NCBI GenBank assembly: GCA_903873905.1
Contig: CAIQQJ010000115.1
Span: 1-64,000, forward strand
Direction: 5' to 3'
Length of the DNA: 64,000 nucleotides
Source: an uncultured Flavobacteriales bacterium
GTDB taxonomy: Bacteria > Bacteroidota > Bacteroidia > Palsa-965
The position numbers were made by a program, and so were the translations under genes. This document shows, piece by piece, positions 51,320 through 59,332 of this stretch. The first letter of the stretch is position 1. Each line of letters starts with the position of its first letter. The notes beneath the pieces are model-generated. The model saw only the letters and a list, made by a program, of their open reading frames with translations. It did no database searches and was not told the DNA's origin.

Positions 51320-52963
51320 ATGAAAATTGCATTAGCACAGCTGAATTATCATATCGGGAATTTTTCTTCTAATGTGGAGAAAATTAAATCGAACATTCTC
51401 CGTGCAAAAATGGAAGGTGCTGACTTGGTAATGTTTGGAGAATTGAGCGTGTGTGGTTATCCACCAAGGGATTTTCTTGAATTTCCCGATTTCATTTTGC
51501 GGTGTGAGGAAGCGGTAAAAGAAATTGCATCTGTTTGTTTTGGAATTTCTGCAATTGTTGGTGCGCCAGTGAAAAATCCAAATGTAGAAGGGAAAGATCT
51601 TTTCAATGCTGCATTTGTTTTGGTTGATGGGAAAATAAAAAGTGTTCATCATAAAGGATTGCTTCCTAATTACGATGTGTTTGATGAGTATAGATATTTT
51701 GAGCCGGCAAAGGCTTTTCACATTGCAGAAATTTGCGGAAAGAAAATCGCATTGACGATATGTGAAGACTTATGGGATGTGGAAGAAAATCTCATGTACA
51801 CGCAATGGCCGATGGAAGAGCTGATCAAACAACAACCTGAATTGATGCTCAACATTGCAGCTTCCCCATTCAGTACGGAACATGTGGAAATGCGGAGAGT
51901 TGTAATGAAACGCAACGTGGAGAAATATAAAATGCCGCTATTTTATGTTCAACATGTGGGAGCACAAACGGAAATTATTTTTGACGGCGGATCGATGGTG
52001 TTGAATGAAAAAGGAGATGTTGTTTGTGAGATGAAGTATTTTGAGGAGGACTTTCAGATTATTGATACGGAAGGAATATCGAATATCGAATATCGAACAC
52101 CGAATATCGAAGTGAATAAATCGGAAATCCTTATGATTCATGACGCTCTTGTTTTGGGAATCAAGGATTATTTTTCGAAGATGGGATTTACGAAAGCGAT
52201 TTTGGGCTTGTCGGGAGGAATTGATTCTGCACTTGTTCTTGTTCTTGCGATTCGTGCATTGGGTAAAGAAAATGTTTTGTCGGTATTGATGCCTTCGGAA
52301 TTTTCCTCACAACATTCCATTGATGATTCCATTGCGCTCTGTAAAAATCTGGAATGCGGTTACGAAATTGTTCCGATCAATGATGCTTACGAAGAAATGT
52401 TGGATACACTTTCTCCTGTTTTTAAAAGTGCTCCTTTTAATGTTGCAGAAGAAAATATTCAAGCGCGTTTGCGCGCCGTGATCTTAATGGGAATCGCAAA
52501 CAAATTCGGTTACGTTTTATTGAACACTTCAAATAAAAGTGAAGCTGCTGTAGGTTACGGGACATTGTACGGCGATATGTGCGGTGGAATTTCCGTGATT
52601 GGTGATGTTTACAAAACCAAAGTGTTTGAGTTGTGCCGATTCATCAATTCTGAAAAAGAAATTATTCCAAATAATATCATTTCAAAAGCTCCATCAGCTG
52701 AGTTGCGTCCAAATCAAAAAGACAGCGATTCGCTTCCTGAATATGAAATTCTTGATAAAGTTTTATTTGAATACATTGAAAAACGTCAAGGCCCAAAAGA
52801 ATTGATTGAAATGGGATTCGAAAAAACTTTGATAGATCGCATTCTGAAAATGGTGAATTCGAATGAATGGAAACGTGCGCAGATGGCTCCCGTTCTTCGC
52901 GTTTCACAAAAAGCGTTTGGAAGTGGAAGAAGAATGCCTATAGTTGGGAAATACCTTGGCTAA
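51320..52963 (+). CDS. nadE: NAD+ synthase, glutamine-dependent (nitrilase + NadE domains)
   Basis: MKIALAQLNYHIGNFSSNVEKI..., LTICEDLW, GLSGGIDSALVLVLA, LNTSNKSEAAVGYGTLYGDMCGG. Confidence 0.97.
   Translation: MKIALAQLNYHIGNFSSNVEKIKSNILRAKMEGADLVMFGELSVCGYPPRDFLEFPDFILRCEEAVKEIASVCFGISAIVGAPVKNPNVEGKDLFNAAFVLVDGKIKSVHHKGLLPNYDVFDEYRYFEPAKAFHIAEICGKKIALTICEDLWDVEENLMYTQWPMEELIKQQPELMLNIAASPFSTEHVEMRRVVMKRNVEKYKMPLFYVQHVGAQTEIIFDGGSMVLNEKGDVVCEMKYFEEDFQIIDTEGISNIEYRTPNIEVNKSEILMIHDALVLGIKDYFSKMGFTKAILGLSGGIDSALVLVLAIRALGKENVLSVLMPSEFSSQHSIDDSIALCKNLECGYEIVPINDAYEEMLDTLSPVFKSAPFNVAEENIQARLRAVILMGIANKFGYVLLNTSNKSEAAVGYGTLYGDMCGGISVIGDVYKTKVFELCRFINSEKEIIPNNIISKAPSAELRPNQKDSDSLPEYEILDKVLFEYIEKRQGPKELIEMGFEKTLIDRILKMVNSNEWKRAQMAPVLRVSQKAFGSGRRMPIVGKYLG
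52073..52116 (+). repeat. 44-bp repeat embedded in frame in nadE interdomain linker (encodes GISNIEYRTPNIEVN)
   Basis: GGAATATCGAATATCGAATATCGAACACCGAATATCGAAGTGAA; 43/44 identical to reverse complement of 54494-54537. Confidence 0.95.
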
Positions 52964-53052
52964 TTACAGCCTTCGATACATTTTTTGTCAAACAAAAAAT
53001 CTTATTTCAAAAGAACATTGTTGTGACAAAAAACACTCAGTCTGACAATTTT

Positions 53053-53116
53053 AATTTGAAAATTTGAAGATTCGGTCTTAACTAATTATAATCTTCGAAT
53101 TTCGAATTTTCAAATT
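53053..53116. repeat. Imperfect inverted repeat at a convergent gene junction
   Basis: AATTTGAAAATTTGAAGATT ... AATCTTCGAATTTCGAATTTTCAAATT. Confidence 0.6.
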
Positions 53117-53124
53117 CTCGAATA

Positions 53125-53943
53125 CTACAGAAATATATCCACCATCAATTCCGCTCCCGGCACAACTGAGTAGTGTGACAAATCCGTAATTCCTTCTTTT
53201 GCCAACACTTCATCGTCGAGGAAAAAATTTCCGGTTGTTTCTTTTGAATTTTTACTGAGAATATAATAAGCAGCGTCAGCCAAAATTTCCGGCTTGCGCG
53301 ACTTCAACATCATTTCTTCTCCACCCAAAATATTTTTTACCGCAGCAGTTGCAATCGTGGTTCTTGGCCACAAACAATTTGCTGCAATTCCATCCTTGCG
53401 CAATTCTTCAGACATTCCCCAAGTGAGCATACTCATTCCAAATTTACTTAGTGTATAAGGAGCGAAATGCGAAAACCATCTTTTATCCAAACTCAAAGGC
53501 GGCGACATGGTGAGAATATGTCCGTTGGAAGATTTTTTCAAATGTGGAATGCAATGACGGGAAACCAAATACGTTCCGCGCGAATTGATGTCTACCATCA
53601 AATCATATTGTTTGGCAGGAAGAAGTGAAACAGGAGAAAGATTAATGGCACTCGCATTGTTCACGAGAATATCTATTCCACCAAAAGTTTTTACCGCTTC
53701 GGCCACAGCAGCTACAACTTGCTCCTCTTCTCGGATATCACATTTCACAGCCAATCCCTTTCCTCCTGCTGCATTGATTTCCTCCACAGCAGAAAAAATT
53801 GTTCCTCCGAGTTTGGGATTCTCCTCTGTAGATTTTGCCGCAATGATAATGTTCGCGCCTTCCGATGCCAATTTCAATGCAATCGCTTTTCCAATCCCGC
53901 GAGATCCGCCAGTGATGAAAACTGTTTTTCCTTTATAGTACAT
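53125..53943 (-). CDS. SDR-family oxidoreductase (HSDL2-like)
   Basis: KTVFITGGSRGIGKAIALKLASEGANIIIAAKS; NNASAINLSPVS; canonical YxxxK-type region PYTLSKFGMSML. Confidence 0.9.
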   Translation of the reverse strand: MYYKGKTVFITGGSRGIGKAIALKLASEGANIIIAAKSTEENPKLGGTIFSAVEEINAAGGKGLAVKCDIREEEQVVAAVAEAVKTFGGIDILVNNASAINLSPVSLLPAKQYDLMVDINSRGTYLVSRHCIPHLKKSSNGHILTMSPPLSLDKRWFSHFAPYTLSKFGMSMLTWGMSEELRKDGIAANCLWPRTTIATAAVKNILGGEEMMLKSRKPEILADAAYYILSKNSKETTGNFFLDDEVLAKEGITDLSHYSVVPGAELMVDIFL

Positions 53944-53989
53944 TTTGCAAAGTTAGGTTATTGCATGAACTCTTTCAGTACGAACTTTT

Positions 53990-54029
53990 GAATATCGAAT
54001 ATCGAACACTGAATATCGAACATCGAAGG
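53990..54029 (+). repeat. Copy of the GAATATCGAATATCGAACAC repeat, left flank of four-helix-bundle gene
   Basis: gaatatcgaatatcgaacactgaatatcgaacatcgaagg. Confidence 0.9.
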
Positions 54030-54124
54030 AAATAAAAAAAATGAAGGTCGGTTTTTCGGATTCGAGAATTTTTAGACCTTTGGCAACTGTTTTAAAATTA
54101 TTTTACTTTTTATTAATTTATTTT

Positions 54125-54493
54125 ATGGAACAGAAGAAATTTGATTTACAAGAAAGACTTATTGATTTTTCGATTGCAATTATGGAGATATCAGAGTCAT
54201 TACATTCAACTTTTGCATCAAAACACATTGGAGGACAATTATTGCGTTCAGGCACCTCACCTGCTTTAAATTATGGTGAAGCTCAAAGTGCTGAATCACC
54301 AGCCGACTTCGTTCACAAAATGAAAGTTTGCTTGAAGGAATTGAGAGAAACATTGATCGGACTAAAAATCATCAGCAAAAAACCTTTGACAAACAACCTT
54401 GAAATTGTGAACAAGTCATCCGTCGAATGTAATGAACTCATATCGATATTTGTAAAAAGTATCCAAACGGCAAATAAAAATCGTCAGAACTAA
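54125..54493 (+). CDS. Four helix bundle protein (23S rRNA-intervening-sequence protein/S23 family)
   Basis: MEQKKFDLQERLIDFSIAIMEISESLHSTFASKHIGGQLLRSGTSPALNYGEAQSAESPADFVHKMKVCLKELRET is the family signature; internal ATG preferred over 54041. Confidence 0.93.
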   Translation: MEQKKFDLQERLIDFSIAIMEISESLHSTFASKHIGGQLLRSGTSPALNYGEAQSAESPADFVHKMKVCLKELRETLIGLKIISKKPLTNNLEIVNKSSVECNELISIFVKSIQTANKNRQN

Positions 54494-54537
54494 TTCACTT
54501 CGATATTCGGTGTTCGATATTCGATATTCAATATTCC
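54494..54537 (-). repeat. 44-bp repeat, inverted, immediately after the four-helix-bundle stop codon
   Basis: Reverse complement GGAATATTGAATATCGAATATCGAACACCGAATATCGAAGTGAA. Confidence 0.95.
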
Positions 54538-54543
54538 TTTTTT

Positions 54544-55605
54544 ATGACAAAACCTGTAATCAGCGGCATACAACAAGTTGGAATCGGAATTCCTGATGTG
54601 CATGCGGCATTCAAATGGTACCGACAAAATTTCGGGATGGACATTCCTGTCTTTGAAGAAAAGGCGGAAGCAAATTTGATGTTGCCCTACACCGGAGGAA
54701 AACCACATTGGCGTCATGCAATTCTCGCCTTGAATATGAAAGGTGGTGGTGGATTTGAAATTTGGCAATACACTTCGCGTGTTCCCGTTCCTGTGAGTTT
54801 TGAAATTCAATTAGGCGACATCGGACATTTTGTAACACGAATGAAATCTTCCGATGTGAAAGGTTCTTATGAATTCTTGAAAAACAAAGGCCTTGATATT
54901 TTGGGTGAATTACAAAATTCTCCTGATGGCAATCCCACTTTTTTTGTGCGCGATCCGTGGGGAAATATTTTTCAGATTGTTCCGGGAACAGATTGGTTCG
55001 GAAAAGGAAAACAATTGACAGGCGGTCCTTCCGGTGCATTGCTGGGTGTAACTGACATTGAAAAATCCAAGATATTCTATAATGAAATTCTTGGTTATGA
55101 TACAGTCATTTACGACAAGAGCGGAAAATTTGATGATTTGAAAAACCTTCCTGGTGGAGATGTGGAAGTGCGTCGTGTGCTGTTGAAACATTCCAAACCA
55201 CGTGCAGGAGCATTTTCAAGATTGCTCGGATCATCCATGATCGAATTGGTGCAAGTGATAGGTAAGAAACCAAGAAATATTTTCGAAGGAAGGTATTGGG
55301 GCGATCGTGGATTCATTCATTTGAGTTTCGATATCATTGGCATGAAAGAAATGCAAACGTTATGTGAATCGAAAGGGCATCCCTTTACTGTTGATAGCGC
55401 AAAAAGTTTTGATATGGGAGAAGCAGCAGGACATTTTGTTTACATCGAAGATCCGGATGGAACATTGATTGAAATGGTGGAAACACATAAAGTTCCCGTG
55501 CTGAAAAAAATCGGTTGGTATTTGAATCTGAAAAATCGTCCTGCAGAAAAAGCTCTTCCAGATTGGATGGTGAAATCAATGGCGATGAATCGGGTGAAGG
55601 ATTGA
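54544..55605 (+). CDS. VOC/glyoxalase-family protein, two VOC modules
   Basis: 'IQQVGIGIPDVHAAFKWYRQNFGMD' and 'LLGVTDIEKSKIFYNEILGYD', 'GHFVYIEDPDGTLIEMVET'. Confidence 0.85.
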   Translation: MTKPVISGIQQVGIGIPDVHAAFKWYRQNFGMDIPVFEEKAEANLMLPYTGGKPHWRHAILALNMKGGGGFEIWQYTSRVPVPVSFEIQLGDIGHFVTRMKSSDVKGSYEFLKNKGLDILGELQNSPDGNPTFFVRDPWGNIFQIVPGTDWFGKGKQLTGGPSGALLGVTDIEKSKIFYNEILGYDTVIYDKSGKFDDLKNLPGGDVEVRRVLLKHSKPRAGAFSRLLGSSMIELVQVIGKKPRNIFEGRYWGDRGFIHLSFDIIGMKEMQTLCESKGHPFTVDSAKSFDMGEAAGHFVYIEDPDGTLIEMVETHKVPVLKKIGWYLNLKNRPAEKALPDWMVKSMAMNRVKD

Positions 55606-55867
55606 TTTCAAATTGCAGATGTGCAGATTGCAAATTATTAAAAAAAAATCAGGAGCACACCAATATGGTTTTCCAGCAACTCTTCTCCCGCCTTCTGCTA
55701 CAAGTCCTCGTCCCAACAGAAATGTTGGGACTGTGGGCTTTTCGCGGCAGTCGGGGCTATTTTCGAACACTTCAGTTTCAAACAAAAAAACACGGAGGCA
55801 CGGAGGAGTTTCAATTTGATATCATCACATTTCTAATCTGAAATCTGCACATCTGAAATCTGAAATC
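55604..55867. repeat. 34-bp inverted-repeat arms (55604-55637 / 55834-55867) flanking a family-2 element at a convergent junction
   Basis: GATTTCAAATTGCAGATGTGCAGATTGCAAATTA vs reverse complement GATTTCAGATTTCAGATGTGCAGATTTCAGATTA, 30/34 identical. Confidence 0.85.
55651..55758 (+). repeat. Dispersed intergenic element family 2
   Basis: AGGAGCAC...AAGTCCTCGTCCCAACAGAAATGTTGGGAC..GGGCTTT...GGGCT, shared with 15377-15483. Confidence 0.65.
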
Positions 55868-57242
55868 AATCTGCTCCCAAGGGAAATTTAGCTTTCAATA
55901 GTTCTACTTCCTCAACAATTTCGTTTCTCATTTTCTGAACCTCCCCTACTTCACTACTATTTTTCATCAAGAGAAATTTCCTTGCTCCATTTGCTTTTTT
56001 CACCAGCACATACAATTCCTGCGCAAGCATTCCTGTAATGGGAACCAGCAACATAAATGCTCCAAGTAAATACCAATTACGAAACACAAGTGCTACAACA
56101 AGACTTTGTGCTAGCCAATAAAACTGCCAAAGAAATGCGGCAATCGTAGCATTGACAGAAGCTTGCCATTCAATATTCTTTGCAACCTTTTTAGCAATGA
56201 CGTAAGGAACTTTGTAGGGAACATAATTGGTGATCAATCCAAATAGCCAGATGGGAGAAAACAGCAGGAAAATAAAATAATTGAATACAATTCCTCCACT
56301 TTTCAATTCTCCCAAATTATTTTTTTCAACGATCCAGTCTCTTGTATGAAGTGCTTTTATTTTACTGAAATAAATCGCCACTTTTTCACGCAATGCAGTA
56401 ACACGACTTGATTCCACCTTTTCACATTCCTTCAACAAATGTGTAATTTCCTTTGAGATACGAAATGTCTCTGTCTGATTATTTGGATTGCGATATTCCT
56501 CCTTCGACCACTTCTTCACAAACATTTGTTCCAGTTGATAAACCAATTCATCATTCGCCTTATCATCAATAATGATAAGCTGTTGAGCCATCCGTTTTTC
56601 AAGATCACGCGTAAACAAATTCATTGCACGTGCCTTGTTCGTTTTATAAATCTCCTCGTAATCCTTTGCTGCAAATGGTTCTCCAAAACGAACGTGAAAT
56701 CTACTTCTGAATTTCCATGGTGTTGCGGAATAATTTAATCCAACAGGAATAATAGTGAGATTGAGTTTGAAATCATTTCGTTCTTCTGCTGTTAAAGCAA
56801 TTCGCGCCGTCCCTTTTTTCAAACTTCGCAACCTTCGTTCCTGAATGCAAAGTCCTTCGGAATAAATCATGATTGGTTTATTTTCGGAAAGCACCTGCGT
56901 ACAACGATCAATCATCTCATCATTCTTGGAGAGATTTTCAGCACCTTCCAACAATCTGTAAATGGGAATAATTCCAATGAACCCTAAAAATTTTGCAATC
57001 ATTTTATTGCTAAAAGCATCAGATCGTGCAAGCGACCAAGTGCGGCGGTTAACGGTAGCTCCCAATAAAAGCGCATCCATAAAGGCATTCGGATGATTGG
57101 AGCAAAACAACACTGGTCTGTCCTTGGGAATATTTTCCATTCCAACTGAATGTTTCACTCGATTATGTCGATAGAAATATCCCAGAAAAATATTTAAAAC
57201 TGACCAGAGGTAATTGTAAAAAATGTAAGCTATAATTTTCAT
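55866..57242 (-). CDS. 1-acyl-sn-glycerol-3-phosphate acyltransferase (PlsC-like) with C-terminal membrane domain
   Basis: 'RPVLFCSNHPNAFMDALLLGATVNRRTWSLARSDAF', 'PIMIYSEGLCIQERRLRSLKKGTARIAL'; start taken at MKIIAYIFYNY. Confidence 0.88.
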   Translation of the reverse strand: MKIIAYIFYNYLWSVLNIFLGYFYRHNRVKHSVGMENIPKDRPVLFCSNHPNAFMDALLLGATVNRRTWSLARSDAFSNKMIAKFLGFIGIIPIYRLLEGAENLSKNDEMIDRCTQVLSENKPIMIYSEGLCIQERRLRSLKKGTARIALTAEERNDFKLNLTIIPVGLNYSATPWKFRSRFHVRFGEPFAAKDYEEIYKTNKARAMNLFTRDLEKRMAQQLIIIDDKANDELVYQLEQMFVKKWSKEEYRNPNNQTETFRISKEITHLLKECEKVESSRVTALREKVAIYFSKIKALHTRDWIVEKNNLGELKSGGIVFNYFIFLLFSPIWLFGLITNYVPYKVPYVIAKKVAKNIEWQASVNATIAAFLWQFYWLAQSLVVALVFRNWYLLGAFMLLVPITGMLAQELYVLVKKANGARKFLLMKNSSEVGEVQKMRNEIVEEVELLKAKFPLGAD

Positions 57243-57448
57243 AGTGGTTACGGCAAAGATAGAATCTCCTCGGGACAATCTAAAGGCCTGTTGTAAAACG
57301 CTGTTGGGATAGCTGGACCTTACCAACAAACAAAATTTGCATAATTCTTACAAGAGGAAGGTGAGAAAGGTTTTGGGTTTCTGTAACAACTACGATTAGG
57401 ATAAGTTTACTAGAGATAATTCCAAGTTCATTTTAACCCCAATGTAAC

Positions 57449-59218
57449 ATGAAATATTTTAACGCGATTGTTTTGACAGTGTTCGGTTCCGTCCGCCTCT
57501 TGGGTCAATTTGGTCCATTAAGTCCTTCGTCAGGAACAAATAATTCTGAGACGGGAACAATTGCTTGGAACACTCCTGAAAACATCACCGCGAGTGACAA
57601 TGCATATGCTTCCGTTTCTACTTCTGCGAATACGAATTATCTCTTTGGAACAAATTTTGGTTTTACCATTACAGGCCCGGTTAATATAGATGGAATTCAA
57701 GTTGAAATTGAAAAGAAAGAATTATCTCCAAATGCAGTAGGTATTCTCAATGACTGGTCAAATGGACTTACCAAAACTATTTCTTCAGGCACTAATCGTT
57801 GCCTCATTGTAGTAGCTGCAATAGAAAACGGAAATAGCATCCGTGATATTACGAGCATTAAATACGGAGGAATGGCAATGACACAAGTGCTAGAAATTTC
57901 TTCAGGTAATACAACAGGATTTTCCGATAAATTGGAAGTTTGGATGTTGCTGGAAAGTGATATCAGTTCTGCCGTGGGGACAATTATTGCACCAACTTAT
58001 GCCGCCGGAACAGTTTTGGAAGATGTTGAATTCTATGCAAGTATTGTTTTTCAGGATGTAGATCAGACTTCTCCCGTTTATAGCAGCCAAACAACTGCAA
58101 GTAATACATCTACAAATCCACACCAGCTCTCTGCGCCATTTAATACGCTCTTGAATGGCATGAGTGTTGCCGGTGTAATATGCGGGAACAATACAACACC
58201 CAATTCAACCTCTGGAGGGACAAATACCTATTCCATCAATTCCACTTTTCTTGAAGGAGAAGATATTTATTTATCCAATGCATCTGCTACGACTTCGGGT
58301 TGTTCCATCGAAACCTCAACCAAAGCATGTACAGTGAGCGGAACAGAACAGCCATCATTTACATTTGCAGGAACCGTTAACCGTGCAGCTATGTTTGGCT
58401 TCACACTTCAACGTGCACGAGGGCTTGACAATTCAGTTTACCTTCTGAAAGCAAATGTCCTCGTAGGAGATAACAAAGCTCCCACTGCAACGTCGTGGCC
58501 AACAAGCGACACCTATGTTTCATATGGCAATTCCACAGATTTGTGGGGAACTACCTGGACGCTTTCCGATATTAACAACACAAACTTTGGTGCTGCCTTA
58601 AGTGCTTCAAAACATAATGGAAATCTCCAAGTCGATCATTTTCGGATTACCGTTTACACAACAAGTACACTTCCAATTGAACTTTTGGAATTTAATGCAG
58701 TCCCTTCCGAAAATCAAGTAAACACACAATGGGTGACTGCAACTGAACAAAACAATAATTATTTTGAAGTTGAAAGAACCACCGACGGCTTCACTTTTAA
58801 AACAATCGGTTTGATAAATGGATTCGGGAATTCTTCATCACCACATAGCTATGAAATGGCAGACACAACTCCTGTAGTTGGTGTTGCTTATTACCGACTG
58901 AAGCAAGTAGATTTTAACGGGGAATACAGTTATTCCCCTATCGTTACTGTCACTTTTAATAAAAAAGCAGAAGCAACAATTTATCCAAATCCAAGTTTGG
59001 ATGGTGTATTCACATTTCTTCAGGAAACACAATACACCAATAATGAAGTTGCCATTTTTTCTACAGACCTAAAACTCATAAAAAAAATCATTGTTGCTCC
59101 TGGGGAAAAAGCAATCATCAGCATTGCAGATCAACCTGAAGGAATTTATTTTCTGATCTATGAAGAAAATGGAATAAGACAAGTATCTAAAGTCCAGAAA
59201 ATATCCAGGGATAAATAA
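57449..59218 (+). CDS. Secreted protein with T9SS type-A C-terminal sorting domain
   Basis: 'LPIELLEFNAVPSENQVNTQWVTATEQNNNYFEVERTTDGFTFKTIGLI' and C-terminal 'ATIYPNPSLDGVFTF...GIYFLIYEENGIRQVSKVQKI'. Confidence 0.88.
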   Translation: MKYFNAIVLTVFGSVRLLGQFGPLSPSSGTNNSETGTIAWNTPENITASDNAYASVSTSANTNYLFGTNFGFTITGPVNIDGIQVEIEKKELSPNAVGILNDWSNGLTKTISSGTNRCLIVVAAIENGNSIRDITSIKYGGMAMTQVLEISSGNTTGFSDKLEVWMLLESDISSAVGTIIAPTYAAGTVLEDVEFYASIVFQDVDQTSPVYSSQTTASNTSTNPHQLSAPFNTLLNGMSVAGVICGNNTTPNSTSGGTNTYSINSTFLEGEDIYLSNASATTSGCSIETSTKACTVSGTEQPSFTFAGTVNRAAMFGFTLQRARGLDNSVYLLKANVLVGDNKAPTATSWPTSDTYVSYGNSTDLWGTTWTLSDINNTNFGAALSASKHNGNLQVDHFRITVYTTSTLPIELLEFNAVPSENQVNTQWVTATEQNNNYFEVERTTDGFTFKTIGLINGFGNSSSPHSYEMADTTPVVGVAYYRLKQVDFNGEYSYSPIVTVTFNKKAEATIYPNPSLDGVFTFLQETQYTNNEVAIFSTDLKLIKKIIVAPGEKAIISIADQPEGIYFLIYEENGIRQVSKVQKISRDK

Positions 59219-59332
59219 AAACAGGAATTTGCTGAGTTGCATTCAGTGAGAATGACACAAACCTTCAAATTTGGATCGAAATCTTTCCCGATTTTTCGCT
59301 AAATTTGAGTGTTCCCACTCAATTATTCCTAA

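Noticed and set aside
54490-54810. Minus-strand 106-aa ORF ending ILNIEYRTPNIEVN
   Set aside because: Antisense to the VOC gene and runs into the 44-bp repeat; not a separate protein.
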